Shown: piece by piece, positions 44,900 to 53,612 of the stretch
Numbering within the stretch: the first letter of the stretch is position 1
Layout: each line of letters opens with the position of its first letter
Source of the DNA: Veillonella magna DSM 19857
Lineage (GTDB): Bacteria; Bacillota; Negativicutes; Veillonellales; Veillonellaceae
Length of the DNA: 64,000 bases
Direction of reading: 5' to 3'
NCBI RefSeq assembly: GCF_000428745.1
Contig: NZ_AUAN01000003.1
Span: forward strand, 110,797-174,796
Position numbers and translations under genes: made by a program
The notes under the pieces: generated by a model
Database searches by the model: none
What the model saw: the letters and a program-made list of their open reading frames with translations, nothing else
What the model was told of the DNA's origin: nothing

Positions 44900-44952
44900 A
44901 AAGCACCTGTGCTGTGGGGATGAATGTGTGTTGGATAAGACACAGGTGCTTT
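44900..44952. repeat. 12-bp inverted repeat
   Basis: AAAGCACCTGTG (44900-44911) and CACAGGTGCTTT (44941-44952) are perfect inverse copies separated by 29 bases. No T-run follows on the plus strand. Confidence 0.7.
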
Positions 44953-45086
44953 GGAAGATAGTAATTATTTTATCCATATCATCGGATGTGTATATGATAT
45001 AAGAAAGGATTGAAATAATTACTTGTTTTATTATACAAAAGAATATTATAGGGTGCAATATTTTTTTGATTTGTGCACTAATAAAA

Positions 45087-45124
45087 AGAAGAATCCAAGT
45101 TTTATATAAAACTTGGATTCTTCT
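45087..45124 (-). terminator. Terminator of the tRNA-Thr gene
   Basis: A perfect 38-base palindrome (19-bp arms) is followed on the minus strand by CTTTTTATT, eight bases downstream of the tRNA 3' end. Confidence 0.9.
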
Positions 45125-45131
45125 CATTTAT

Positions 45132-45207
45132 TGGAGCCGATAATAGGACTCGAACCTACGACCTACTCATTACGAATGAGCCGCTCTACCAACTGAGCTA
45201 TACCGGC
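45132..45207 (-). tRNA. tRNA-Thr(CGT)
   Basis: On the minus strand the 76-nt sequence folds as a cloverleaf: acceptor GCCGGTA with TATCGGC, D-arm GCTC/GAGC, anticodon loop TTCGTAA with anticodon CGT, T-arm with TTCGAGT, and an encoded CCA end. Confidence 0.95.
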
Positions 45208-45219
45208 ACGTCTTTAATA

Positions 45220-45248
45220 ATTATATTCACGAATAAAAGATTTGTCAA
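45220..45248 (-). promoter_or_regulatory. Promoter of tRNA-Thr
   Basis: On the minus strand TTGACA (45248-45243) and TATAAT (45225-45220) are separated by 17 bases, an exact consensus. Confidence 0.92.
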
Positions 45249-45275
45249 TATAAATTTTCTTGCGGCTAAATTAAT

Positions 45276-45312
45276 AAAATAGCGCCAAGCATTCATGTCT
45301 TGACGCTATTTT
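45276..45312 (-). terminator. Terminator of the secreted-protein gene
   Basis: A 14-bp stem (45276-45289 with 45299-45312, one G-U on the minus strand) ends in TTTT on the minus strand, 19 bases after the stop. Confidence 0.88.
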
Positions 45313-45330
45313 GTTAGCTTTTACCATGTG

Positions 45331-46638
45331 TTATTTTTGCGGAGGAAGCCCGCGATTGGATAGCATCGTATTGATGTCTACACCGAGTAAGGCTCGATCA
45401 GCTTTATCTGTATCAATAGTTTGGATAATATCCTTTAGATGCTGTAAATCGGCAGGTGCTGTCTGCGGATCGTATAGCGCCATCAAGCGATAGGCTCGTT
45501 GGCCATCTATATAAAGGACAGTCATGTAGTTCACAGAAGCATCGTTTTGGCTACGGACTCCTTCAAAGTAAAAAGCAGGTATACCATTGTTATAGATAAA
45601 AGAGGAGTTGGTTACCATTGATAATTCTTGGGCAGTACCTAAATCATTGGCGATAAAGCTAAGGAATTTTTTGTTAGCTCCTAATTTTTTTATTGTAGGT
45701 AGCTGAAGATAGCTAACATTTTCGGTTAAGGTGATTACCGTATCGTTGTGTCGATATACGCGAATAGATGGGTTGCGTGATTTATCCGATGTTGTTGATT
45801 TTTTAGTATCCAGTTTAAACCCTTTTGGGATATAAAATGTAGTATCATCACTGGTGATAGGCTGTGCAGTGCGCAGCGCTTCAGAAGAAGTACGCATTGA
45901 TGGAAGAAGGATAGTAGCCCAATCCTTTACATTGGATGCAGCATCATTTTTTTGCGGTGTTATAGTGCCAACGGTATAATGAAAGTTGATATTGTCGCGA
46001 AGAATAAAATTACCTGTGTAGGCATAGAAAGAGTAATTATCTTCATTGTAAGGCATGGCATCCCAGTAAGGGGCAATCGCATTATCCTTCGGTAATAAGC
46101 CTCCGCGTATGCGTTCCGGATAATCATAGCCTTCCTTTAAAATGTCAGTTAAGGTGGTATCGGTAAGGACTCGGTACGGAATTCCTTTTACCATAGGAGA
46201 GCCTGTGCGGATAGCGGCTTTTTCTGCAGCAGTAGTAGGCGTAGCTTCCAGAGCCCATACATGATCCGGTTCAGTAGTTAGTAATATTTTGGATGCATGA
46301 TTACCGCGCACGTCTACACGGTATGGAGGTTCGGGTATAGTCAAACGATAATCGGTAGTGGGACTATGGCCGATAAGGATAGTATTGCTTTTGGCTAATT
46401 GTGTTAGGACCATTCCCGTCGGGGTGTTGCGATCCAGTTCGGGAAGGACCTTTGTGGCGATACTATCATTAGTTAAATCTTGGTGATAGGCTGTTTGCCA
46501 AGCTGGGGTTTCGCCGGTAGCAGTCGAAACATCGGAGGCCCAAGGAAAGGCTGCTTGTACAGGAACGGAAAATCCCCCGGCAGCCAGGGCTAGACTAAGT
46601 ACAGTTGTCAGACATAATGAACGACAGAATGAATTCAT
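45331..46638 (-). CDS. Secreted protein of unknown function
   Basis: I do not recognise the family. The 435-residue protein has a clear signal peptide (hydrophobic TVLSLALAAGGFSV, cleavage near VQAA) and no further membrane segment. The middle contains Pro/Asp/Tyr-rich stretches (GYDYPERIRGG, YWDAMPYNEDNYSFYAYTGNF), and the C-terminal third (about 290-430) alternates strands and helices around VNYMTVLYIDGQRAYRLMALYD, which resembles a stand-alone ligand- or lipid-associated domain. It is a single-gene unit with its own terminator. Confidence 0.8.
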   Translation of the reverse strand: MNSFCRSLCLTTVLSLALAAGGFSVPVQAAFPWASDVSTATGETPAWQTAYHQDLTNDSIATKVLPELDRNTPTGMVLTQLAKSNTILIGHSPTTDYRLTIPEPPYRVDVRGNHASKILLTTEPDHVWALEATPTTAAEKAAIRTGSPMVKGIPYRVLTDTTLTDILKEGYDYPERIRGGLLPKDNAIAPYWDAMPYNEDNYSFYAYTGNFILRDNINFHYTVGTITPQKNDAASNVKDWATILLPSMRTSSEALRTAQPITSDDTTFYIPKGFKLDTKKSTTSDKSRNPSIRVYRHNDTVITLTENVSYLQLPTIKKLGANKKFLSFIANDLGTAQELSMVTNSSFIYNNGIPAFYFEGVRSQNDASVNYMTVLYIDGQRAYRLMALYDPQTAPADLQHLKDIIQTIDTDKADRALLGVDINTMLSNRGLPPQK

Positions 46639-46908
46639 AAAAAGGTTCCCTCGCTAACGTTACAATAGTATATATAAATGTGATAACACCTGTATTGTAA
46701 CATATATTTTCATTAAGGGGGTGATAAATACGGTCGAATTTATAAAAGTTATTGAAAAATAAAACTGCGATATAAAAAAACGATATAACTAAATTGAGGA
46801 AATCCCTTGCGCAATTATAAAAATAGGAGTACTCTTATATAGAAAAATATAAATATAAGAATAAATCTCAAATAAAATAAAAGGATATAAATTAGAAAGG
46901 AAGGTTGT

Positions 46909-47733
46909 ATGGAAACCGTTGTAAATACAGTAAATGTATCTTTAGATGCATGGCGTGAAGAACAAAAGGCTTGGAACGATCGTTCTGATTTTTTTGTAGA
47001 ACTCCATGAACGTGATGACCGAAAAGCACAGGTAGTTTATTTTTTGAATTATTTAGAAAAGAAGGGGCTGTTACCTAAAGAGGGAGCGGCTACATTGGAC
47101 ATTGGCTGTGGTGTAGGTGATTATGCGTTGGGCTTGGCAAAGAAAGGTTATGAAGCGCATGGTATTGATTTGTCTGATGGTATGATCAAAGGAGGACAAG
47201 AACTAGCCAAGCGAGAAGGCACGGCGCTAAAGCTTTTTGTTGGGCCGTGGTCGGAAGAAACAAGGCAGTCATTGGAGTGGAATCGTAAATTTGATTTGAC
47301 GTATAGCTTCTTTTGTCCAGTTATGTTTGATAAGGCAAATGTAGCGGCTATGTCTCAAACATCTAAAGATAAATGCTTGTTAGTTGTCTTTGCGGATCGT
47401 CATGATACTATAGTAGAAGCGTTGACCCAGCATTTTTATGGCACACAGGATACGTTTGATTGGCAGTCTCAAGTAGATGGCTGCATTTCGGTGGCGCATC
47501 AGGTGGGAAAAGACGTAAATGTAGACTATATTACAACACCGGAAGAAGAAGCATTCGATATGGAGGCGGCTATTGAGTATTTTATGCTTCGGTTATATAG
47601 TGAAGAGTGGGGAACAAAGGAAGCTATGAAGGCAGCCATGAAGGATGCTTTGCAGCCGTATGTTAAGGAAGACGGTAAGGTACATAATGTAACGGAAGAC
47701 AAAGTTGCATGGATTTCGTGGACAGTAAAATAA
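46909..47733 (+). CDS. Class I SAM-dependent methyltransferase
   Basis: The 274-residue protein has motif I LDIGCGVGDYALGLAKKGYEAHGIDLSDGMI (near 63-93), typical of class I methyltransferases. The substrate is unknown. Upstream of motif I a charged N-terminal helix (WREEQKAWNDRSDFF) suggests a small-molecule rather than an RNA substrate, but this is inference. GAAAGGAAGG precedes the ATG, and the gene stands alone between two intergenic gaps. Confidence 0.85.
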   Translation: METVVNTVNVSLDAWREEQKAWNDRSDFFVELHERDDRKAQVVYFLNYLEKKGLLPKEGAATLDIGCGVGDYALGLAKKGYEAHGIDLSDGMIKGGQELAKREGTALKLFVGPWSEETRQSLEWNRKFDLTYSFFCPVMFDKANVAAMSQTSKDKCLLVVFADRHDTIVEALTQHFYGTQDTFDWQSQVDGCISVAHQVGKDVNVDYITTPEEEAFDMEAAIEYFMLRLYSEEWGTKEAMKAAMKDALQPYVKEDGKVHNVTEDKVAWISWTVK

Positions 47734-47750
47734 ATTATCACTAAATGAAT

Positions 47751-47824
47751 AGACCCGTATATATTTTTACCAGTAATCATGGACAGGCCAAGACTTCTGT
47801 ATAAAATATGTACGGGTCTTTTTA
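47751..47824 (+). terminator. Terminator after the methyltransferase gene
   Basis: A 17-bp stem (47751-47767 with 47803-47819, one G-U) is followed by TTTTT. Confidence 0.88.
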
Positions 47825-47938
47825 TAAAGTTAAACAGTTTAGAAATAATTTTGAGTAGTATCTAGAAAGAGGGACTAGCGTATTGTGGTTAGTACTCTTT
47901 TCTAAAATTATTTTATTAATAGAAATGCTAAATTTGTA

Positions 47939-49213
47939 TTAGGCGTTTCCTTGCTCGGCAGTAAGAGTAATAAGTGTAAGAGCCATTTTGCAGGAGGCCA
48001 CAAAAGAGGGTAACGGAAGAAACTCATTACGAGAATGGAAATTATGAGCGCCGGTAAAGAAATTAGGCGTAGGTATACCTTGGGTAGAAATATAAGATCC
48101 ATCCGTACCACCGCGCATGGCGATAGTTTTAGGTGTGATGCCCAGGCGACCCATTGCTTGATATACATAATCGATAGCATAATGGTTGTCCGAAGTAATT
48201 GCATCTTCGATATTACCATAAACATCGTCGATGGTAAGTGTTAATTTGGCACGCGGATACCGCTTTTGTAAAAAGTTTACTGCTTCTCGAATATAGGCTT
48301 TTTTTGCTTCGTAACGATCTTTGTGATGATCGCGAATGTTTAGGCTTACCGTGGCTGTTCGTTGGTTGGAGTTGATGGCTTGCACCCAAATATAACCATC
48401 GGTGCCATCCGTATTTTCCGGCGTTTCCAAACGATTGAAATAATTGGCAAAGTCTACGGCTATCAAGGTAGGGTTAAGTAATACGCCCTTGGCTGACATA
48501 GGATGTGCACTGACCCCTTCGATTGTCAATGTTCCTTGCCCCGCGTTAAAGGTTTGGTATACAACCTCGCCGATTTCGCAAGAATCAATAGTATAGGCAA
48601 ATTGTACAGGGAAGCGATTAAAATCCATATGCTTGGCGCCTACAAGACCTATTTCTTCATCGGGCACAAAGGCAACGTATATATCGCCATGTAATAGGGA
48701 GGGCGTATCACGGAGCACTTGTAGTGCCGTCATTATTGTAGAGATAGCGGCTTTGTTGTCGGCACCAAGAACACTGAGCCCATCTGTGACGAGAATCTCC
48801 TGTCCCTTATAGGGGAGAAGTTCGGGGTGCTCGGCCGGATCTAGATAGATTTGTTCTTCTTTGTTTAAACAGATGGGGGCGCCTGTGAAGGTAACCCGTT
48901 GAGGTCTAATGGATGGGCGTAGACCGACATCGACTGTGTCAAGATGGGCACAAAATCCCATAGACGGTATAGAACTCTTACAATTTTTAGGTAAATAGCC
49001 GGTGAGTACTCCGTATTCACTAAGGTGTAGATTATGAAGTCCCATAGAAGTAAGCTCTTCCTTGAGTAATTCGGCTAGTTCGCGTTGCCCCGGTGTGCTG
49101 GGAACAATGGTAGAGGAGGCATCGCTTTGGGAACTTACCGAAGTGTAACGGAAGAAACGCGTTACGAGATCTTCTTGCAAAATGTTGTCGTCGGGATAGA
49201 GATTAATAGACAT
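47939..49213 (-). CDS. pepT: Tripeptide aminopeptidase (peptidase T)
   Basis: PepT is a dizinc M20 exopeptidase that removes the N-terminal residue from tripeptides. Zinc-site motifs are FCAHLDTVD, LGADNKAAIS, VPDEEIGLVG and the C-terminal AHNFHSRNEFLP. The 424-residue length is near the family value. AGGAG precedes the minus-strand ATG. An AbgT-type transporter gene follows upstream on the same strand, a plausible peptide-utilisation pair. Confidence 0.96.
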   Translation of the reverse strand: MSINLYPDDNILQEDLVTRFFRYTSVSSQSDASSTIVPSTPGQRELAELLKEELTSMGLHNLHLSEYGVLTGYLPKNCKSSIPSMGFCAHLDTVDVGLRPSIRPQRVTFTGAPICLNKEEQIYLDPAEHPELLPYKGQEILVTDGLSVLGADNKAAISTIMTALQVLRDTPSLLHGDIYVAFVPDEEIGLVGAKHMDFNRFPVQFAYTIDSCEIGEVVYQTFNAGQGTLTIEGVSAHPMSAKGVLLNPTLIAVDFANYFNRLETPENTDGTDGYIWVQAINSNQRTATVSLNIRDHHKDRYEAKKAYIREAVNFLQKRYPRAKLTLTIDDVYGNIEDAITSDNHYAIDYVYQAMGRLGITPKTIAMRGGTDGSYISTQGIPTPNFFTGAHNFHSRNEFLPLPSFVASCKMALTLITLTAEQGNA

Positions 49214-49368
49214 GGTTTACTCCTTTCGGCTTTTGTTGTTTTATCAAAAGATGTGGTAATCGTTAAAGAAATAAAACGTTTCCGTAATGTGTTAAATGCC
49301 TTAACATGCTGGAGATACTGCTATTTGTTAGGGATGATAATATAAATTAACAATAGTAAGAATAAAAG

Positions 49369-50913
49369 TTAAGGTCTAGGGTAGATGTATGATGCTTGTA
49401 AGCCTAAGGGAATATCAAAGGCCCACATCAAGTACAATACTATAGTCAGTGAAATGAGTAGCCCTATAGTATAAGGAAGCATCATAGAGCTTAAGGTACC
49501 GATACCACTTTCCTTCACATATTTTTGACAATACGTAATGATGAGTGGATAAAATGCAAACATAGGAGTTACTACGTTAACAGCCGAGTCTGATACACGA
49601 AAGGCCACTTGCGTCAGTTCGGGAGCAATGCCTACACCCATTAGCATTGGTACGAATATCGGTGCCAAGATAGCCCATTTGGCCGATGCAGAGGTGATGA
49701 TCAGATTTAATAGGGCAACGAAGAAGATAATCCCGAAGATAGTGAGCTGTGGCGGCAAAGCCAGGCCTTGCAGAAATTCGGCACCGGAAATGGCAAGTAA
49801 AGCACCAATTTGTGAAGCATTAAATGCATATAAAAATTGTGCTGCAAAGAAATAGAATACGATAAGTTGTACTAACGTGTGAGTAATATCTTCCATGGAT
49901 TTTGTAAAATCTTTTGTACTTTTAAAGGTGCCGGCAGCTATACCGTATACGATACCAATACCACCAGTGAAGAGAAAAATTAATGCGACGATAGACTGCA
50001 TAATGGGGGCTTTAAAACTGGCGATGGTACCGTCGGGTGCACGCCACGGGCTATCCGCCGGTAGAAGGCCCCAAACGAGACCGATAGCCATGAGCACCAG
50101 AAAGCCGGTGGCAAGAAAGAATGCCCTGTTTTCACGCGGGGTGATGGCTGTGGACGCATTGTGCTCTACCTGCAAGGATTCATCAAGAGGATACATTTTC
50201 CATAGCCAGGGTTCAACGATGCGCTCAGTAATAAACCAACAGGTGGGAATAACGATGAAGGTAGCTATAAAGGCGTAATAAAAATTACATAATACATTGA
50301 CCAAATACGTAGGGTCGATAATTTGTGCCGCACTTTGAGTAAATCCTTGAATTACAGGGTCGATAGCTGACGGTGTATAATTGGCGGCAAAGGCGCCGGC
50401 AATTCCGGCAAATGATGCTGCAATTCCAGCCAACGGGTGCTTTCCGGAAGCGTAGAACATGTAAGCTGCAATAGGGATAATAATAACATACCCGGAATCC
50501 GGACCGAGATGACTAAGCATGCCTACAAGGATAACCACCGGTGTAATGGCCTTTTGCGGTGTAATAGAGAGGAGCTTTCGTAATGCAATATTTAAGTAAC
50601 CGGATCCTTCGGCAATACCTACGCCTAGGGTAGCTACGATAACCATGGCCAACGGAGGGAATCCGGAATAGTTGGTTACCATTTTGCTCATCAACGTGAT
50701 GAGTGACTGCGGACTAAGCATGTTGATGATTTGTAATTGTTTGCCTGTTGCCGGATTGACGTAGCCAAATGTCATAGTTGAGAGTATGGCAGAGATGATG
50801 CAGACAATAATAAAGGCTCCGATAAATAATATGGTAATATCAGGAACGCGATTGCCCAGGCGCTCGATAAAAGCGAGTACGCCGGTAGTTGGTTTTTGTT
50901 GTTGCGTGACCAT
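49369..50913 (-). CDS. abgT: AbgT-family transporter
   Basis: This 514-residue carrier belongs to the AbgT (p-aminobenzoyl-glutamate / antimetabolite) family. ERLGNRVPDITILFIGAF near the N-terminus, the re-entrant hairpin segments and SDSAVNVVTPMFAFYPLIITY at the C-terminus are typical. About 10-12 helices. AAAGGAG lies upstream of the minus-strand ATG. Its 155-base gap to pepT on the same strand contains no terminator that I can see, so the two may be cotranscribed, with peptide or amino-benzoyl-peptide uptake as the joint role. Confidence 0.92.
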   Translation of the reverse strand: MVTQQQKPTTGVLAFIERLGNRVPDITILFIGAFIIVCIISAILSTMTFGYVNPATGKQLQIINMLSPQSLITLMSKMVTNYSGFPPLAMVIVATLGVGIAEGSGYLNIALRKLLSITPQKAITPVVILVGMLSHLGPDSGYVIIIPIAAYMFYASGKHPLAGIAASFAGIAGAFAANYTPSAIDPVIQGFTQSAAQIIDPTYLVNVLCNFYYAFIATFIVIPTCWFITERIVEPWLWKMYPLDESLQVEHNASTAITPRENRAFFLATGFLVLMAIGLVWGLLPADSPWRAPDGTIASFKAPIMQSIVALIFLFTGGIGIVYGIAAGTFKSTKDFTKSMEDITHTLVQLIVFYFFAAQFLYAFNASQIGALLAISGAEFLQGLALPPQLTIFGIIFFVALLNLIITSASAKWAILAPIFVPMLMGVGIAPELTQVAFRVSDSAVNVVTPMFAFYPLIITYCQKYVKESGIGTLSSMMLPYTIGLLISLTIVLYLMWAFDIPLGLQASYIYPRP

Positions 50914-51051
50914 AGAGGTGCTCCTTTCTTGTGTTAAGGACTAAGTACAGATGTTTACTTTGATTATACTATAAATTAGATTGCTAAGGATATATGTTCT
51001 CTGTATGTATACAAAATATAAATGGAGGTTTATTAAAAAATCAAATGCTAC

Positions 51052-51080
51052 TTGCGTGATGGAAAGGTTTGTTATATAAT
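51052..51080 (+). promoter_or_regulatory. Promoter of rpsF-ssb-rpsR
   Basis: TTGCGT (51052-51057) and TATAAT (51075-51080) are 17 bases apart. Confidence 0.8.
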
Positions 51081-51086
51081 TAAAAA

Positions 51087-51140
51087 GCTTGTTAATGGCA
51101 AGCACTTCCTACCCCTATGAAAGATAGGGGCATTAGTCCG
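51087..51140 (+). promoter_or_regulatory. Leader hairpins ahead of rpsF
   Basis: GCTTG/CAAGC and a 7-bp CCCCTAT/ATAGGGG hairpin (51112-51118 with 51124-51130) are followed by CCGAAAG before the ribosome site. S6-S18 binding leaders with a conserved CCG are known upstream of rpsF in bacteria; this may be one. Confidence 0.5.
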
Positions 51141-51159
51141 AAAGAGGAGGTGATTTTGT

Positions 51160-51444
51160 ATGAACAAATACGAAGTCATGGTTATTGTGAAACCGGCCGA
51201 AGAAGAAGCAACTAACGCTGTAATTGAAAAGATTGAGGCTTTGATTGCTCGTGTAGGCGGCACAGTAGAAAAGGTAGATCGTTGGGGCAAGCGTCGTCTT
51301 GCTTATCCGGTGAAAAAATTCACGGATGGTTTCTACGTATTGGTAAACTTTGAAGCAGCTCCGGCTGAAATCAAAGAAATCGATCGTGTGTTGAAAATCA
51401 ACGATGAAGTCCTTAAACACCTGATTGTTAAACACGAAGCATAA
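51160..51444 (+). CDS. rpsF: Ribosomal protein S6
   Basis: S6 is a primary assembly partner of S18 in the 30S subunit. The 94-residue sequence MNKYEVMVIVKPAEEEATNA..WGKRRLAYPVKKFTDGFYVLVNFEA is fully typical. AGGAGGTGAT precedes the ATG. ssb follows after 22 bases and rpsR later, the conserved order in Firmicutes. Confidence 0.98.
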   Translation: MNKYEVMVIVKPAEEEATNAVIEKIEALIARVGGTVEKVDRWGKRRLAYPVKKFTDGFYVLVNFEAAPAEIKEIDRVLKINDEVLKHLIVKHEA

Positions 51445-51466
51445 GCAAAAGCCCTGGGAGGTAAGA

Positions 51467-51871
51467 ATGAATTCTGTACAAATCTTAGGTAATTTAGCTC
51501 GTGACCCGGAAGTTCGCTTTACCAAAACTGGTAGAGCCGTAGCAACGTTTACCGTGGCTGCGACGAACACATATGTTGATTCCACCACCAATGAAATGAG
51601 AGAACAGACCGCTTTTATTAATTGTGTGGCTTGGGGAAAACTCGGGGAGGCAGCCGGCAACCTTCGTAAAGGTAGTCGTTGCTTCGTAGAAGGCCGTCTG
51701 CAGACGCGTTCTTATGAAACGCAGGATGGTCAAAAACGTTACGTAACCGAAGTTGTTGCCAATTTTGTAGGACAATCGCTTGATGCACAGCATGCAGCGG
51801 ATTCCTTCGGAGGCGGTTCTAACTTTGATAGCTTCGGAAGCGGCAACAACGAGGAGAACATTCCGTTCTAA
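51467..51871 (+). CDS. ssb: Single-stranded DNA-binding protein
   Basis: SSB coats single-stranded DNA during replication and repair. The 134-residue protein starts MNSVQILGNLARDPEVRFTKTG, has the OB fold and a Gly/Asn-rich tail that ends in the partner-binding tip NNEENIPF. The start at 51467 follows GGGAGG. A longer in-frame start at 51425 would overlap rpsF and is not family-like. Confidence 0.98.
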   Translation: MNSVQILGNLARDPEVRFTKTGRAVATFTVAATNTYVDSTTNEMREQTAFINCVAWGKLGEAAGNLRKGSRCFVEGRLQTRSYETQDGQKRYVTEVVANFVGQSLDAQHAADSFGGGSNFDSFGSGNNEENIPF

Positions 51872-51910
51872 TGTTTAGGACTCCTACTAATTCGAAAAGG
51901 AGGATTCACA

Positions 51911-52141
51911 ATGAGAAGAGATAGAGGCAGAAAGCCAAGAAGAAAAGTTTGCAACTTCTGCGTTGATCATGTTGAAGAAATTGATTACAAGGACGTTGCT
52001 AAGCTTCGCCGTTTCACTACGGAACGCGGTAAAATTCTTCCGCGCCGTATTTCCGGCACTTGCGCTAAACATCAGCGCAAATTGACTTTAGCCATCAAAC
52101 GTGCTCGTGCAATTGCTTTATTGCCGTTCACTGCTGAATAA
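51911..52141 (+). CDS. rpsR: Ribosomal protein S18
   Basis: S18 is the partner of S6 in the small subunit. The 76-residue sequence contains [50 protein letters not shown], the family hallmark. The extra Cys residues (CNFCVDH) mark the zinc-binding form. An AGGAGG precedes the ATG. It ends the operon. Confidence 0.98.
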   Translation: MRRDRGRKPRRKVCNFCVDHVEEIDYKDVAKLRRFTTERGKILPRRISGTCAKHQRKLTLAIKRARAIALLPFTAE

Positions 52142-52155
52142 GCTGATGACCTTGA

Positions 52156-52191
52156 AACCCGGTAACCGAAAGGTTGCCGGGTTCTTTGCTT
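52156..52191 (+). terminator. Terminator of rpsF-ssb-rpsR
   Basis: A 12-bp stem (52156-52167 with 52172-52183, one G-U) with a GAAA loop is followed by a T-rich run. Confidence 0.85.
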
Positions 52192-52231
52192 TTTATAAAT
52201 GGATATAATATAACAGCGACGTTGACTGCAG

Positions 52232-52260
52232 TTGAAATAAATAGCATTCAGGAGTATAAT
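52232..52260 (+). promoter_or_regulatory. Promoter of the TrpX-like gene
   Basis: TTGAAA (52232-52237) and TATAAT (52255-52260) are 17 bases apart. Confidence 0.85.
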
Positions 52261-52374
52261 GGATACATCTTGCGAGCGGGCATACAATTGTCTTGTGAAA
52301 AAGCATTGTGCCAGTAAGATATATGTAGAATGGTAGAGGCTCAGTGAAGAGCCAGGTAGAAAGGAGTTTCTAGT

Positions 52375-53358
52375 ATGTTTAAGCGTAGTATGGGAGTAGC
52401 TGTGGCGATGTTGATCATGGCCGGTGTAATGGTAGGCGGATGTGGGTCGTCCGGATCGAGTGCTGGTTCTGATTCCCCTCGAATCGGTGTCATTCAGCCG
52501 GTTGAACATCCTGCGTTGGATGCTTCGGTAAAAGGTTTTGTAGATGGTTTGGCAGAGCGTGGCTATAAAGAAGGTCAGAATATTACTATTGATCGTCAAA
52601 ATGCACAGGGTGACCATGCTAATATGGAAAGCATTGCCAATCGGTTTGTAGCGGATAACGATAAGCTTGTTTTTGCGGTAGCTACATCGGCTGCACAGGT
52701 TATGGCGAATAAAACCAAAGATATACCAATTGTAGGTGCAGCAATCTTTGATTATAAAAAGGCTGATTTGATTAAAGATATGAAGGCTCCGGGAACTAAT
52801 GTTACGGGAGTAACAAACTTTAATCCTTTGGAAAAGCAAGTTGATTTAATTTTGAAAGTTATGCCGAGTGTAAAAGAAATCGGAGTTGTCTATGCGTCTA
52901 GTGAGGTTAATTCGCAGGCTCAAATAGAGGCTTTCAAAGCATATGCGGCTAAGAAGGGGTTGAATGTGACGGAGGGTACGATTACCAGTGTCAACGATAT
53001 CCAACAGGTAGCACAAAATCTTGTTAATCAAGGCGTAAAGGCTATTTTTGTACCAACAGATAATTTGGTGGCATCGGCTATGCCTAATTTGACGGCAGTT
53101 ACCGATGCAGCAAAAGTTCCGGTATTTATTGCGGACGATAATTTATTATCTGGCGGCGGATTAATGGGCTATACGGTAGATTACTATAAATTGGGTGTAC
53201 AGGCAGGTCATATGGCAGCCGATATTTTGGATGGCAAGAAAAAGCCGCAGGATATGCCGATCCAGATGCAGGATATGATGAAATTAGCTATCAATAATAG
53301 TCAGCTAACGAAATTGGGAATTACTGTTCCGGCAGATGTACCTAAGGAAGCAAAATAG
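52375..53358 (+). CDS. ABC substrate-binding lipoprotein, TrpX-like (DUF534)
   Basis: This binding protein of the tryptophan/tyrosine (TrpX/Ycj-like, periplasmic-binding LacI-type fold) family has a signal peptide ending VGGC, so Cys23 is lipidated. RIGVIQPVEHPALDASVKGFVDGLAERGYKEG, VGAAIFDYKKADLI and PVFIADDNLLSGGGLMGYTVDYYKLG match the family. The 327-residue length is normal. Neither a permease nor an ATPase gene follows, so it is orphaned in this window. Confidence 0.88.
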   Translation: MFKRSMGVAVAMLIMAGVMVGGCGSSGSSAGSDSPRIGVIQPVEHPALDASVKGFVDGLAERGYKEGQNITIDRQNAQGDHANMESIANRFVADNDKLVFAVATSAAQVMANKTKDIPIVGAAIFDYKKADLIKDMKAPGTNVTGVTNFNPLEKQVDLILKVMPSVKEIGVVYASSEVNSQAQIEAFKAYAAKKGLNVTEGTITSVNDIQQVAQNLVNQGVKAIFVPTDNLVASAMPNLTAVTDAAKVPVFIADDNLLSGGGLMGYTVDYYKLGVQAGHMAADILDGKKKPQDMPIQMQDMMKLAINNSQLTKLGITVPADVPKEAK

Positions 53359-53448
53359 CTTGTAATACATGCGGAATTAAGATAAGTTATAATTTGATTG
53401 ATGTAAATAGAGGAAATACTCCGTATTGCATAAATTGTATAAGTAAAG

Positions 53449-53483
53449 GCAGTTGAGATTTGATTTCATCTTGGCTGCTTTTT
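53449..53483 (+). terminator. Terminator after the TrpX-like gene
   Basis: An 11-bp stem with three G-U pairs (53449-53459 with 53468-53478) is followed by TTTTT. Confidence 0.75.
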
Positions 53484-53530
53484 GCTTATCATGTTGATGA
53501 AAAGTGAAGTTGTGAAGTACTGAAAGTCAA

Positions 53531-53559
53531 TTGACATTGTCTACAAGTAGGAATATAAT
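53531..53559 (+). promoter_or_regulatory. Promoter of the dicarboxylate symporter gene
   Basis: TTGACA (53531-53536) and TATAAT (53554-53559) are separated by 17 bases, an exact consensus. Confidence 0.93.
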
Positions 53560-53612
53560 TATTCCCATAATTATTATAGGGTTTAAGAAAGCGTAGCTTT
53601 GGAGGGATTTTT

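Noticed and set aside
44843..45131. Small gene between hydE and tRNA-Thr
   Set aside because: The region is filled by terminators and inverted repeats; frames here have no plausible start site.
52261..52374. T-box leader of the TrpX-like gene
   Set aside because: The 110-base leader has only small hairpins and lacks T-box signature sequence.
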